In this document: positions 1 through 9,261 of the stretch, in pieces | Layout: each line of letters opens with the position of its first letter | Position numbering within the stretch: the first letter of the stretch is position 1 | Source: JAKLIX01 sp964605655 | GTDB lineage: Bacteria > Bacteroidota > Bacteroidia > Bacteroidales > CAIXZF01 | Direction: 5' to 3' | Length of the DNA: 64,000 nucleotides | Assembly (NCBI GenBank): GCA_964605655.1 | Contig: CAZSDK010000007.1 | Location: forward strand, 62,001 to 126,000 | Program-made: the position numbers and the translations under genes | The notes under the pieces: generated by a model | Database searches by the model: none | Told to the model about the DNA's origin: nothing | What the model saw: only the letters and a program-made list of their open reading frames with translations

Positions 1-33
1 GAAGGACCCTGTTCTTTATTTCCGTAACTTCCA

Positions 34-1410
34 TCAGGACTTTTTCAACATCTGTGTATAATACAGGTAGAAATAAGGGATGGTTTCTATCCCTTTGAAG
101 AAGTTCTCCAGGCGGAAGTTCTCATTGGGAGAGTGAATAGCATCACTCTCAAGTCCAAAACCAAGGAGCAGCGATTTGATACCGAGGATCTCCTCAAAGG
201 TGGAGATGATGGGAATGCTGCCGCCACTTCTGAATGGGATGGGCTTTTTACCGTATGTCTCTTCGAAAGCCTTGCTGGCAGCCTGATAAGCGATACTGTC
301 GGTAGGGGCAGCATAGGGTTTTCCACTATGCATGGCCGTCACCTTCACCTTGATACCAGCAGGTGCTAATGATTTAAAATGATCTTCAAAAAGCCGGGCA
401 ATTTTCTCGTGTTGCTGATTGGGGACCAGCCTCATGGAGATCTTGGCAGAGGCTTTGGACGGGATCACGGTCTTGCTCCCCTCGCCTGTATATCCCCCCC
501 AGATCCCGTTGCAATCAAGCGAAGGCCTGATGCCAGTCCTCTCCATGGTGGTATACCCTTTTTCACCTGCCAATTCATTAATATCCAAAGCCTTTTTATA
601 TGATTTCAGATCAAATGGTGCCCGCGCCATGTCATCCCTTTCCGCTTTGCTCAGTTCCACGACATCATCATAAAAACCAGGTATGGTGATCTTTCCATCC
701 TCATCGATGAGTGAGGCGATCATTTTCGCCAGCATGTTGATGGGATTGGCCACTGCCCCGCCAAATAATCCTGAATGAAGGTCTCGGTTCGGACCGGTGA
801 CCTCCACCTCCATATAGGCCAGTCCCCTGAGGCCGGTAGTAACGGAAGGGGTATCGGCAGCGATCATCCCGGTATCAGAGACCAGGATGATATCGGCTTT
901 CAGCTTCTCTTTATTATCCTTCAGGAAGGCAGCCAGGTTGGGGGATCCAATTTCTTCCTCTCCCTCTATCATGAACTTGACATTACAAGGCAGGGTGCCG
1001 GTGTTCACCATCATCTCGAAGGCCTTGGCATGCATAAAACCCTGTCCTTTGTCATCATCAGCGCCCCGTGCCCAGATCTTCCCGTCTTTGATGACCGGCT
1101 CAAAGGGAGGGGTCAGCCATTCCTCCAGAGGATCAGCCGGCATCACATCATAATGGGCATATACCAACACGGTGGGTTTTGTGGCATCCACCATTTTCTC
1201 TCCATAAACCACGGGATTTCCGGCTGTGGGGATTACCTCTGCGTGGTCGGCACCGGACCTGAGTAAAGATTCTTTCCAATAGGCAGCAGCCCGGTCCATG
1301 TCTTCCCGGTGGTCAGGCAGAGGGCTCACAGAAGGAATGCGCAATAATCCAAAAAGCTCCCGGATAAAAGGGTCTTTATTCTTTTCAAGATATTCTTTCC
1401 ATTGTTTCAT
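34..1410 (-). CDS. M20 family metallodipeptidase
   Basis: Zinc-dependent M20/M28-clan dipeptidase of about 458 aa, probably cytoplasmic, cleaving dipeptides or short peptides. Seen: the metal-site motif VYAHYDVMPA (about residue 83), the second metal Asp in WARGADDDKGQ (about 113), the catalytic Glu pair in IEGEEEIGSPN (about 148), a dimerisation (lid) domain in the middle, and a C-terminal metal His in DAIHSPNENF. There is no signal peptide. The reading frame can be opened at a GTG two codons earlier (1416), but the ATG at 1410 is preferred. A TAnnTTTG promoter box lies upstream at 1459-1466. The gene is divergent from the secreted protein gene at 1579. Family assignment is firm; the exact substrate is not known. 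Confidence 0.93.
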   Translation of the reverse strand: MKQWKEYLEKNKDPFIRELFGLLRIPSVSPLPDHREDMDRAAAYWKESLLRSGADHAEVIPTAGNPVVYGEKMVDATKPTVLVYAHYDVMPADPLEEWLTPPFEPVIKDGKIWARGADDDKGQGFMHAKAFEMMVNTGTLPCNVKFMIEGEEEIGSPNLAAFLKDNKEKLKADIILVSDTGMIAADTPSVTTGLRGLAYMEVEVTGPNRDLHSGLFGGAVANPINMLAKMIASLIDEDGKITIPGFYDDVVELSKAERDDMARAPFDLKSYKKALDINELAGEKGYTTMERTGIRPSLDCNGIWGGYTGEGSKTVIPSKASAKISMRLVPNQQHEKIARLFEDHFKSLAPAGIKVKVTAMHSGKPYAAPTDSIAYQAASKAFEETYGKKPIPFRSGGSIPIISTFEEILGIKSLLLGFGLESDAIHSPNENFRLENFFKGIETIPYFYLYYTQMLKKS

Positions 1411-1458
1411 AAACACTTCACGTTAATTCATTACTACTTTTTTGGTCTTCTCTGAAGG

Positions 1459-1466
1459 CAAATGTA
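1459..1466 (-). promoter_or_regulatory. Bacteroidota -7 promoter element for the M20 peptidase gene
   Basis: The minus strand reads TACATTTG, an exact match to the TAnnTTTG consensus, about 48 nt before the ATG at 1410. No clear -33 TTG element was verified. Confidence 0.55.
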
Positions 1467-1578
1467 ATGGGTTTTATAACATAATTGGCATTACAGACAA
1501 CTCCTACATTTCGTTTTGAGTCTTATCTTTACCTGCTAAAGCGGGGTGAAAATCTATTATATTCTTCAATCCGGAAAT

Positions 1579-4425
1579 ATGATCAAATCATTGATATTCA
1601 GGATTTTAATTACAGTATCATTCATTTTCAGTTTCCAGACGGAATGGGTGTTTGGTCAACTCCAGGTGACTCAAGGAGGAAATCCAGTCGATTTGGTGAA
1701 TGATGTGTTGATAGGGACCGGAGTTGTCGCCAGCAATATTACGATGACGGGAGGCAGTGTGATGTACGGTTCTTTTACCACCGGAGCTAATCCCACCAAT
1801 CTGGGTCTGGCCAGTGGTCTGATACTGACCTCAGGCAGTGCCACCAATGCCATTGGTCCGAATATATCAGGAGGGATTACGACCGACCTGCAACTTCCGG
1901 GAGACTCATTGCTGACCAGCCTTATTCCGGGTTACCAGACACGTGATGCCTGTGTTCTCGAGTTTGACTTTATTCCGCAGGGTGACACCATGCGTTTCCG
2001 TTATGTGTTTGGTTCTGACGAGTATCTCGAATGGGTGGGTTCCAGCTACAATGATGTTTTTGGATTCTTTGTTTCGGGTGTTGATCCGATCACCTATAAT
2101 TACTTCACCAATAAAAACATTGCCATTATCCCCCAAACGGTGAATACACCCGTATCGATCAACAATGTCAATAATGTCTCGAATTCCACCTATTTTGTAA
2201 ACAATCCTTCAGGGTCCCCGACGATTGAGTATGACGGCTTCACCGTGGTACTGACTGCCTGGTGTCATGTGGTCCCCTGTTTGAATTATCACATCAAGAT
2301 CGCCGTCGCTGATGCCGGGGATTGGGTTCTCGACTCAGGAGTCTTTTTAGAAGCCGGCAGTTTTTCCAGCAACGGCATCACCACGAACATCACCTACACC
2401 AATCCGAATATCCCTTTTCTTTCAGCTATTGAAGGATGCAATGATGCTATTGTGACCATAAAGTTGCCTCATCCGACACCTGACGGCTATGTCATTCCAT
2501 TCTCCATCCTTTCCACAGGAACAGCCCAGTATGGAGTGGATTATGATTCTATCGTGAGCCCTTTGATCATTCAACCCGGAGCTGATTCAGGCAACATTGT
2601 GGTCCATGCCTTTCTTGACGGACTCACCGAAGGGCCGGAAACGGTCGGACTGATCATCCCCAACACCATCTGCCTGAGTTCTTATGATACCATATATTTT
2701 ACTATTCTCGATTATACCCCTGTGGCATTGCATACCACCTTTGATGACACCCTGGTCCCTTGTGGTGACCAGGTAGACCTGGTGGCCCAGCAATCCGGGG
2801 GAATAGGACCTTACTCTTTCTTATGGAGTACCGGAATAAGCAATGATACCCTCATCATCAATCCGAATATCACGACACTTTTTCATGTCTCGGTGACGGA
2901 TGCCTGCGGATACAGTTCATCCGACAGCACCCTCATCGAGATTTTCGGGCCGACTGCAGAGGCGGGGAGTGATACAAATATATGCACGGGAGGAGCGGCG
3001 ACCCTCACCGCCACCGGAGGGACCAGCTATGTTTGGAGCAATGGGATGACAACCTCCACTATTACCGTTTCTCCGACAGTTACCACATCCTACATCGTCA
3101 CCGTTACACAGGTCTGCTCCGACGTGGATACCGTCAGGGTCTTTGTCAATCCCCTGCCTACCCTGTTGATCAACGCTACCCAGGACTCCGTATGCCCGGG
3201 TGAAAGCACCACACTCGTAGCCTCGGGAGCACAGAATTACTCCTGGACCTCGAATATTCCGGACCCAAGCCTGACGCCTCAATCCAATTCAGCGGCCCCT
3301 GTTGTCACACCACCTTCCAGTATCCTCTACACTCTCACTGGTACCGATACCAATACCTGTACCAGCACCACCTCTCAATTCATCACCGTAAAACCTGTTC
3401 CCACTGCTGACTTTACTGTTTCCAACCTTTTCCCCTGCGATGGGAACAGTACCGTACTCACCTATATCGGGAACGCCCCCGCCACCTCCACCTTCCTGTG
3501 GCAGTTCGACGGCGGTACGGCCTATGGTAACGGAAGCGGGCCCTACCAGGTGATCTGGGACCAGAGCGGTGATTATATCGTTCAGCTTCAGATCGACAGG
3601 AACGGATGTCTTAGTTTACCCTTCAGCGACACCATACATGTGATACAAACACCTGATGCCCAGTTTGATGTGGATCAGTATTCCGGATGTATCCCTCTTG
3701 AAATCCAGTTTACCGATTTTTCCTCCAACGTGATCGCAGGAAGCACTTATGAGTGGTCATTTGGCAATGGGGACCATATCATCACACAGCATCCTTTCTA
3801 TACATACAATAACAGCGGTATTTATACCGTGACCCTGGTGGTTTCCAACACGTACGGATGTAACGACACCCTCAAGAAGACCGCACTGATCCATGCCAAT
3901 CCCATTCCAACTGCCTTGTTCGAAATACATCCCAGGAAGGTGAGCATACTGGACCCCATCGTAAATTTCTGGGACCGTTCCCTGGGCGGGGTGGTCGACT
4001 GGGACTGGGACCTGGGTGACGGTACCCTGTCAGATCTGCCAGACCTTACCCATACTTATGCTGATACCGGAACCTTTGATGTTCAGCTGGTCGTTTACAA
4101 CCTTTATGGATGTGCCGACACTGCTTTTGGAGAAGTGAAAGTGACCCCTGAAAACACCCTGTATTTTCCCAATTCCTTCACCCCCAACGAAGACCATGTG
4201 AACGACGTGTTCATGGTATACGGGACCAACATAAGGGCGTTTCACATGAAGATCTTCAACCGCTGGGGAGAGGAGATCTTTACCTCCGATGACCTTTATG
4301 AGGGATGGGATGGCAAATTCAAAGGCGATTATGCCCTAACCGGAGTTTACACAGTGGTTGTGTTATGGATTGACGGGGACGGCAACAAGCACAACTATAA
4401 AGGCATGATCAACCTACTCCGCTGA
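1579..4425 (+). CDS. secreted T9SS type B protein with choice-of-anchor L and PKD/Ig-like domains
   Basis: Large extracellular protein of about 948 aa. The ATG at 1579 is chosen over one 11 codons upstream because it starts a typical signal peptide (IKSLIFRILITVSFIFSF, cleavage near VFGQ). After it comes a choice-of-anchor L-like domain (LTSGSATNAIGP, then FVFGSDEY-type YVFGSDEYLEWVGSSYND), a Calx-beta-like segment (ITYTNPNIPF to ILDYT), several Ig/PKD-like repeats (WSFGNGDH, WDLGDGT), and a C-terminal gliding-motility-type sorting domain (YFPNSFTPNEDHVNDVF ... FNRWGEEIFTS ... WDGKFKG). That C-terminus is the T9SS type B signal, so export through SprA (encoded at 29402) is expected. Function beyond surface display or adhesion is unknown. 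Confidence 0.9.
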   Translation: MIKSLIFRILITVSFIFSFQTEWVFGQLQVTQGGNPVDLVNDVLIGTGVVASNITMTGGSVMYGSFTTGANPTNLGLASGLILTSGSATNAIGPNISGGITTDLQLPGDSLLTSLIPGYQTRDACVLEFDFIPQGDTMRFRYVFGSDEYLEWVGSSYNDVFGFFVSGVDPITYNYFTNKNIAIIPQTVNTPVSINNVNNVSNSTYFVNNPSGSPTIEYDGFTVVLTAWCHVVPCLNYHIKIAVADAGDWVLDSGVFLEAGSFSSNGITTNITYTNPNIPFLSAIEGCNDAIVTIKLPHPTPDGYVIPFSILSTGTAQYGVDYDSIVSPLIIQPGADSGNIVVHAFLDGLTEGPETVGLIIPNTICLSSYDTIYFTILDYTPVALHTTFDDTLVPCGDQVDLVAQQSGGIGPYSFLWSTGISNDTLIINPNITTLFHVSVTDACGYSSSDSTLIEIFGPTAEAGSDTNICTGGAATLTATGGTSYVWSNGMTTSTITVSPTVTTSYIVTVTQVCSDVDTVRVFVNPLPTLLINATQDSVCPGESTTLVASGAQNYSWTSNIPDPSLTPQSNSAAPVVTPPSSILYTLTGTDTNTCTSTTSQFITVKPVPTADFTVSNLFPCDGNSTVLTYIGNAPATSTFLWQFDGGTAYGNGSGPYQVIWDQSGDYIVQLQIDRNGCLSLPFSDTIHVIQTPDAQFDVDQYSGCIPLEIQFTDFSSNVIAGSTYEWSFGNGDHIITQHPFYTYNNSGIYTVTLVVSNTYGCNDTLKKTALIHANPIPTALFEIHPRKVSILDPIVNFWDRSLGGVVDWDWDLGDGTLSDLPDLTHTYADTGTFDVQLVVYNLYGCADTAFGEVKVTPENTLYFPNSFTPNEDHVNDVFMVYGTNIRAFHMKIFNRWGEEIFTSDDLYEGWDGKFKGDYALTGVYTVVVLWIDGDGNKHNYKGMINLLR

Positions 4426-4440
4426 GAAGGAAAAAACATC

Positions 4441-4448
4441 TACTTTTG
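4441..4448 (+). promoter_or_regulatory. -7 promoter element of gap
   Basis: TACTTTTG matches TAnnTTTG exactly. It is followed by the inverted repeat GCAGCAT-aaaa-ATGCTGC (4448-4465) just before the ATG at 4469. That repeat overlaps the expected transcription start, so it could be an operator or a 5'-end hairpin. Confidence 0.6.
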
Positions 4449-4468
4449 CAGCATAAAAATGCTGCATC

Positions 4469-5479
4469 ATGAGTAACATCAGGCTTGCCATTAACGGATT
4501 CGGGAGGATAGGCCGCACGGTTTTCCGCCGGATGCTCCTGAACCCCAACATCGATGTTGTTGCTATTAACGACCTGGCGGACACCCGGACACTGGCCCAT
4601 CTTTTAATGTATGACTCGGTACACGGTAAACTCCCGGCAAAAGTGGAGTATACCACCAACACCCTGATCATCAACGGGAAACCAACTTTTATTTATAACG
4701 AACCTCAACCGGAGAGGCTCCCATGGGGCACCCTGCGCATTGATATGGTGCTGGAGGCTACCGGTATCTTCAAGTCGAAAAAGGATGCCTTCCAGCATAT
4801 CAAGGCCGGGGCCGGGAAGGTGATCATTTCTGCTCCTGCTGAAGGAGAAGGAGTGAAATTCATCGTCCTCGGGATCAACGAAAATGTTCTCAACCACAAC
4901 GACATCATCATCTCCAATGCCTCCTGCACCACCAACTGTGTAGCACCGTTGATACAGATCCTCGATGAAAAATGGGGCATAGAGAAAGGATTCATCACCA
5001 CGGTTCACTCCTATACTTCCGACCAGAACCTCATCGATGCCCCTCATAAAGACCTGCGCAGGGGGAGGTCCGCTGCGTATTCCATCGTCCCTACCACTAC
5101 CGGAGCCGCCAAGGCCGCCACCCATATCTTCCCCCACCTGGCTCATAACCTGGGCGGTTGCGGAATCCGCGTGCCTGTGCCTGACGGCAGTCTCACCGAC
5201 CTGACCTGCACCCTGGAAAATCCGACTACGGTCGAAGAAATCAACCAGGCCTTCCTGGAAGCCTCCAGGGGAAAATTGCGCAACATCCTGGATTATACCG
5301 AGGATCCTATCGTCTCCATCGACATCATCGGAAATACCCATTCCGCCGTGTATGATGCCGGACTCACTGCCGTACTGGGCGACAAGAACAAACTGGTGAA
5401 GGTGGTGGCCTGGTACGACAACGAGATGGGTTACTCCGCCAGGCTGGTGGAACTGGTGGAGTTGTTTTACAAAATATGA
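4469..5479 (+). CDS. gap: glyceraldehyde-3-phosphate dehydrogenase, type I
   Basis: Glycolytic/gluconeogenic enzyme that oxidises glyceraldehyde-3-phosphate with NAD(P)+ and phosphate to 1,3-bisphosphoglycerate. It has 336 aa, the normal family length. Seen: the Rossmann dinucleotide motif INGFGRIGR at the N-terminus, the active-site SNASCTTNC (about residue 148) with the nucleophilic Cys, the catalytic HSYTSDQ stretch, and the conserved C-terminal WYDNEMGYS. It is a single-gene unit: a promoter box at 4441 and a hairpin right after the stop (5480-5497). The next gene, lpxH, is convergent. Confidence 0.98.
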   Translation: MSNIRLAINGFGRIGRTVFRRMLLNPNIDVVAINDLADTRTLAHLLMYDSVHGKLPAKVEYTTNTLIINGKPTFIYNEPQPERLPWGTLRIDMVLEATGIFKSKKDAFQHIKAGAGKVIISAPAEGEGVKFIVLGINENVLNHNDIIISNASCTTNCVAPLIQILDEKWGIEKGFITTVHSYTSDQNLIDAPHKDLRRGRSAAYSIVPTTTGAAKAATHIFPHLAHNLGGCGIRVPVPDGSLTDLTCTLENPTTVEEINQAFLEASRGKLRNILDYTEDPIVSIDIIGNTHSAVYDAGLTAVLGDKNKLVKVVAWYDNEMGYSARLVELVELFYKI

Positions 5480-5497
5480 AAGGACCTATCGGTCCTT
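5480..5497 (+). terminator. hairpin after gap
   Basis: Perfect 7-bp stem AAGGACC-tatc-GGTCCTT immediately after the gap stop codon, between convergent gap and lpxH. There is no long T run, so a bidirectional terminator is likely but not certain. Confidence 0.55.
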
Positions 5498-5529
5498 ACT
5501 CCTTCCTAATAAAACAAGGACTCCGGAAA

Positions 5530-6315
5530 TCAGAAGAACTTCAGGGTAACTCCTGATGGTTCTGCCACCACATAGGAAAAGTTATTGATCCAATCCCCGA
5601 GGATGAGGCAACGGGATGTTCCTGAAAGTTGAAAATCCAGGGGCAGATGCCGGTGTCCAAGGATAAAATACTCAATATCAGGATTTTTACCCAGGTATTC
5701 CTTGCTAAAGATCAACAAAGGTTCCGTTTCCATGTGGTCGGTGCTTTCCTTTTTCCCTTCTTTTGCCATGTTAGCGACCCTGCTTTTTCTTGAGAAATAC
5801 AGGCCAAGCCTGGTTCCCCAGTCAGGGTGAAGCCAACGGAACAACCACTGGTTAAAGGGGTTGGCGAACACCTTCTTTAGAAACTTGTATCCATGGTCCC
5901 CGGGGCCATATCCATCCCCATGGTTGAGATAGAATTTTTTACCATTGATCATGACTTCCTCAGGATGACGAAAAAGCCGTATTCCTACTTCCTTATGAAG
6001 ATAATCAAAAGCCCAGACATCATGATTTCCACGAAACAGGAAGACCGGCAACCCGGCATCCGTCATTGCTGCCAGCTTTCCCAGCAGCCTGACAAACCCT
6101 TTGGGTACGACCGTCCGGTACTCAAACCAGAAATCGAAGATATCTCCCATCAGAAACAGGGCAGCCGCATCCTTTTCCACCCTATCGAGCCATTCGATCA
6201 ATTTCTTTTCCCTGAGCAGGCTGCTTTCATAATCGGGCACCCCGAAATGAAAATCAGAGGCAAAATACACTTTACCCTGAATGGGAGGAATGGAAGGCTC
6301 TGTTTTTACCGGCAT
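5530..6315 (-). CDS. lpxH: UDP-2,3-diacylglucosamine diphosphatase (LpxH-type)
   Basis: Calcineurin-like metallophosphoesterase of 261 aa that hydrolyses UDP-2,3-diacylglucosamine to lipid X and UMP in lipid A synthesis, at the inner face of the inner membrane. Seen: metal motifs ASDFHFG (about 19), MGDIFDFWFEY (about 56), RGNHDVW (about 95) and the late GHRHLP (about 219). FDFWFEY is typical of LpxH rather than of generic phosphoesterases. The ATG at 6315 sits only 4 nt after a TAnnTTTG box (6320-6327), which suggests a leaderless or nearly leaderless mRNA. Confidence 0.9.
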   Translation of the reverse strand: MPVKTEPSIPPIQGKVYFASDFHFGVPDYESSLLREKKLIEWLDRVEKDAAALFLMGDIFDFWFEYRTVVPKGFVRLLGKLAAMTDAGLPVFLFRGNHDVWAFDYLHKEVGIRLFRHPEEVMINGKKFYLNHGDGYGPGDHGYKFLKKVFANPFNQWLFRWLHPDWGTRLGLYFSRKSRVANMAKEGKKESTDHMETEPLLIFSKEYLGKNPDIEYFILGHRHLPLDFQLSGTSRCLILGDWINNFSYVVAEPSGVTLKFF

Positions 6316-6319
6316 CTGA

Positions 6320-6327
6320 CAAAGATA
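6320..6327 (-). promoter_or_regulatory. -7 promoter element of lpxH, 4 nt before the start codon
   Basis: The minus strand reads TATCTTTG (TAnnTTTG) with four bases between its last G and the ATG. The transcript would begin at or next to the AUG. Confidence 0.6.
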
Positions 6328-6342
6328 TGAAATCCCGCCTGA

Positions 6343-7539
6343 CTATTGAGAGATCAGCCGTAAGACCCCTTCTTTCATTTCCTTGAATTTCTTCCCCTTA
6401 CTGACGATACTGCCCTTCTTGTCGATCAGGTAATAGGTGGGAAGCTCATTGTCAAGATCATAGACTGTCCACAGGGAAGAAGACTCCCCCTGGGGGTCAC
6501 GTAAGTTGATCCAGGGGAGGGCATCCAGCTTGAGAGCGGCCCTCCACATTTCCTCATTGGCATCGAGGGAGACCGAAAGAATTTCGAACCCTTTCCTGTG
6601 ATGTTCTTTGTAGAAACTCTTCATCAGGCCGTGGTCCTGACGGGCCTGAGCTGCTGTGCCTTTCCAGAAATACAACAACACATCCTTACCGGCCATCGAA
6701 GAAAGCTTCAGCTCCTTACCAAACTGGTCAGGCAGGGTGATCTCCGGTGCAGTCTTCCCGGCAGCAAGCCTCTCATCAGCGAGTTTTTTCTCCGCTTCCT
6801 TACGTAACACCTTGCTTACCCTTTCATGATGATCCAGTACATGTTTGTTCTTTGGATATTTAGCGATCAGACAGCTGTCAATCATCCTGAAATACTGAAA
6901 ATCATTCCTTTCATTCATGATCTGGTTAGGTCCCAGCCTCTGGTTGAGTACAAAGATGGAAGCAATGGACTGGCAGTTCATCCTGGCAAAATCGATGACC
7001 AGCTTTCGCTGAGCATTAAAAATCTGGCGGTAAGCAGAATCCAGCTCCTCTCTTTTAGCTATAAAGCCGCTGGTGTTACGGGCTTTATTGAACTCTTCCC
7101 TGAGAGAGTCTACTTTAGCCAGATTCAAACGGGTTTTAAAGAAATAATCCCTGAGAAGAGCAGACCCTGGTGAACCTTTAATCTCGTACTTTTTTTGCAT
7201 TTCTCTCGCATCGGCAACCAGTTCAGCCCTTTCACCGGGAGCGAGAAGCAAGGTGATGTTTTCACCCGGTTTTGCCTCCAGAAGATAAAAACCCGGTTCA
7301 CCGGGATCTGTCCTGAAGGTATGACGACCGGTCTTTTTGACATTAAAGGAATCCAGCTTTTTCAAATCCCTGATGTTGACCTCATAAAGGTACACCCATT
7401 CCAGACCCTTGGTATTGGCTAAGCTAACCTGCAGCACTATATCTTTTTCTTCCTTGGGTTCTCTGGGCATACAAGACACCAGGACCGCCAGGGGTAACAG
7501 GGAAAGCCACACTGCGTGCAGACAGCGTTTTCCCTTCAT
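6343..7539 (-). CDS. TlpA/DUF4369-type lipoprotein with a degenerate thioredoxin fold
   Basis: Envelope lipoprotein of about 398 aa. N-terminal signal peptide ending in a lipobox (LAVLVSC), a DUF4369-like beta domain (about 30-130), a helical linker (about 130-250), then a thioredoxin-like AhpC/TSA-TlpA domain (PEITLPDQFGKELKLSS, VLLYFWKG, LPTYYLIDKKG). The position expected to hold CxxC reads WKGTAAQAR, with no cysteine, so a classical thiol-disulfide exchange role is unlikely. The start could also be the ATG at 7557, which overlaps the corA stop; 7539 gives the more usual signal peptide. It is cotranscribed behind corA. Confidence 0.8.
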   Translation of the reverse strand: MKGKRCLHAVWLSLLPLAVLVSCMPREPKEEKDIVLQVSLANTKGLEWVYLYEVNIRDLKKLDSFNVKKTGRHTFRTDPGEPGFYLLEAKPGENITLLLAPGERAELVADAREMQKKYEIKGSPGSALLRDYFFKTRLNLAKVDSLREEFNKARNTSGFIAKREELDSAYRQIFNAQRKLVIDFARMNCQSIASIFVLNQRLGPNQIMNERNDFQYFRMIDSCLIAKYPKNKHVLDHHERVSKVLRKEAEKKLADERLAAGKTAPEITLPDQFGKELKLSSMAGKDVLLYFWKGTAAQARQDHGLMKSFYKEHHRKGFEILSVSLDANEEMWRAALKLDALPWINLRDPQGESSSLWTVYDLDNELPTYYLIDKKGSIVSKGKKFKEMKEGVLRLISQ

Positions 7540-7547
7540 TGAATTTC

Positions 7548-8600
7548 TTACCACCATTTCTTTCTTTTCAAATAGATGACCATTCCAATAAATACCAGCA
7601 TAATGACCAACCAGAAAAACAAGTAACCGTACTTCCAGTGAAGTTCAGGGAAATAATCGAAATTCATCCCGTACACAGACGCAATGAAAGAAAGCGGGAT
7701 GAAGATCGTTGCAATGATGGTGAGCACTTTCATTATGCTGTTCATACGATTGTTGAGACTGGATAAGGCCACATCCATGACCCCCGAGAGGATATCCCTC
7801 TCATTATCAACAGATTCTATCATGTGTACCGTATGATCATATACATCCCTGAAGAAAGACAGATTCTGGGGATCCAGGAGGGGATGGTCCCTCTTCTCCA
7901 ATCGTGACAGAGCTTCCCTGAGAGGATAGAGTGCTTTTTTAAGCGACACCAGGTTTCTTTTCAGATGTTGAAATTGTACCAGTGAAATGCTATTGAATTC
8001 CTTAAGCATTTGATCTTCCAGATCTTCGATTTCATCTGAAAGTTTTTCAACCAGGTAATAATGACCATCGACCAGGCGGTCGATGAGAAGATAGGCAAGG
8101 AAATCGCTCTTTCTGCCCCAAGCCCTGGTATTCCCGGAAAGAATCCTTTCCCTGATATCATCAAAAATGCTGGAGTCTTTTTCACTGAATGAAATGACAT
8201 AACCTTTGCCAAACACCACGCTGAACTGGGAGAACCGGAACAAATGACCGCTTTGAGGCGGATTGGCCCATTTCAGTGTAAACAGGATGCAATCGCCAAA
8301 TTCCTCGTACTTAGGCCTTTGTTCAGTATTGACGACATCCTCCATTAACAGGGGATGCAGATGAAATGCCTCCCCAATGCCTTGAATCTCACTCACATGG
8401 TCGACCCCGGTTACATCCAGCCACAGGATATCTCCTTCTTCTCGGCCCAGGTGGTCTAATTCCGACAACCTGGCCAACACATGGGTCTCAGCCCGGTTCT
8501 CTGAATACAGGGTCGCCCTCAGGCCTACCTGGTCGGTAAGCGTTCTCCCGATATGAACCATGGATCCGGGGGGCAGGCCTGCTTTTCCAGAATGTCGCAT
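7548..8600 (-). CDS. corA: CorA family magnesium/cobalt transporter
   Basis: Pentameric inner-membrane channel for Mg2+ (and Co2+), 350 aa. Seen: a long cytoplasmic N-domain (about 1-290) containing the funnel helices, then two C-terminal transmembrane helices with the signature YGMNF between them and the acidic periplasmic loop (FPELHWKYGY). It ends in the basic tail YLKRKKWW. A TAnnTTTG box lies at 8631-8638 on the minus strand. The next gene, a TlpA-like lipoprotein, starts at or just inside the corA stop, so the two form an operon. Confidence 0.95.
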   Translation of the reverse strand: MRHSGKAGLPPGSMVHIGRTLTDQVGLRATLYSENRAETHVLARLSELDHLGREEGDILWLDVTGVDHVSEIQGIGEAFHLHPLLMEDVVNTEQRPKYEEFGDCILFTLKWANPPQSGHLFRFSQFSVVFGKGYVISFSEKDSSIFDDIRERILSGNTRAWGRKSDFLAYLLIDRLVDGHYYLVEKLSDEIEDLEDQMLKEFNSISLVQFQHLKRNLVSLKKALYPLREALSRLEKRDHPLLDPQNLSFFRDVYDHTVHMIESVDNERDILSGVMDVALSSLNNRMNSIMKVLTIIATIFIPLSFIASVYGMNFDYFPELHWKYGYLFFWLVIMLVFIGMVIYLKRKKWW

Positions 8601-8630
8601 GGGCTATTGTTTTTGTTGGTTCTGATGCTG

Positions 8631-8638
8631 CAAAAGTA
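8631..8638 (-). promoter_or_regulatory. -7 promoter element of corA
   Basis: The minus strand reads TACTTTTG followed by CAGCAT, the same extension seen at the gap promoter. It is 30 nt before the corA ATG. Confidence 0.55.
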
Positions 8639-8643
8639 AGAAC

Positions 8644-9255
8644 GTGAATGGAAAATGGTTATTTTTACCTGCATTTAAGTTATTCACAAAGTTGGCTGAT
8701 TATCAACATCCAAGAGCGGTTACCACCCGGCATGGATTCCTTCCAGGCAGTCTTTCAGGAGCCAACGCAAAACCCTTGCTTCTGGCTTCACTGCTATGGC
8801 TGACCTTGTGGCTGCCAGCCCAGTCGATCCTGGTAATAGAAAAATCCGACCATTCGAAAAATTACAAGTACAGAGTCAACGACCGTATCGTTCTTCAGAT
8901 AAAAAAAAGCAAAACACCGGTTCACGGTGATATCAGCAGGATCAATGATTCTGTCATCATTCTTGACTATCTTGTTCCCGTTGCTCTGAAAGACGTTGAA
9001 TATGTCTTCCGTCCATACTGGATCAAGCGATGGCTTCCGCAGTTCCTTACCACGGCAGGACTGGGCTATATTGCTCTTGATGTCACCAACAATATTATCG
9101 TTGATGTTGGTCCTGTCCTGAACCCCCATGTGCTGCTGACCGGGGGTATTTTAACGGCGGCGGGACTGGTTGTGGCATTCTGGCCTGATAAAAGATATGC
9201 GATCCCCGGCAAATGGAACTATAAAGTAATAGATTTCAATCAATTAAAAGAATAG
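8644..9255 (+). CDS. hypothetical membrane or exported protein
   Basis: 203 aa, not recognised. The only in-frame start seen is the GTG at 8644, which puts a hydrophobic stretch (LLLASLLWLTLWLPAQS) at about residue 45. The true start may therefore be a non-ATG codon further downstream, with that stretch acting as signal peptide or anchor. The middle (about 60-115) is soluble and lysine-rich; two further hydrophobic stretches follow at about 130-180. The stop lies 6 nt before the carbonic anhydrase gene, so the two are probably cotranscribed. No function is proposed. Confidence 0.6.
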   Translation: MNGKWLFLPAFKLFTKLADYQHPRAVTTRHGFLPGSLSGANAKPLLLASLLWLTLWLPAQSILVIEKSDHSKNYKYRVNDRIVLQIKKSKTPVHGDISRINDSVIILDYLVPVALKDVEYVFRPYWIKRWLPQFLTTAGLGYIALDVTNNIIVDVGPVLNPHVLLTGGILTAAGLVVAFWPDKRYAIPGKWNYKVIDFNQLKE

Positions 9256-9261
9256 GCAATC

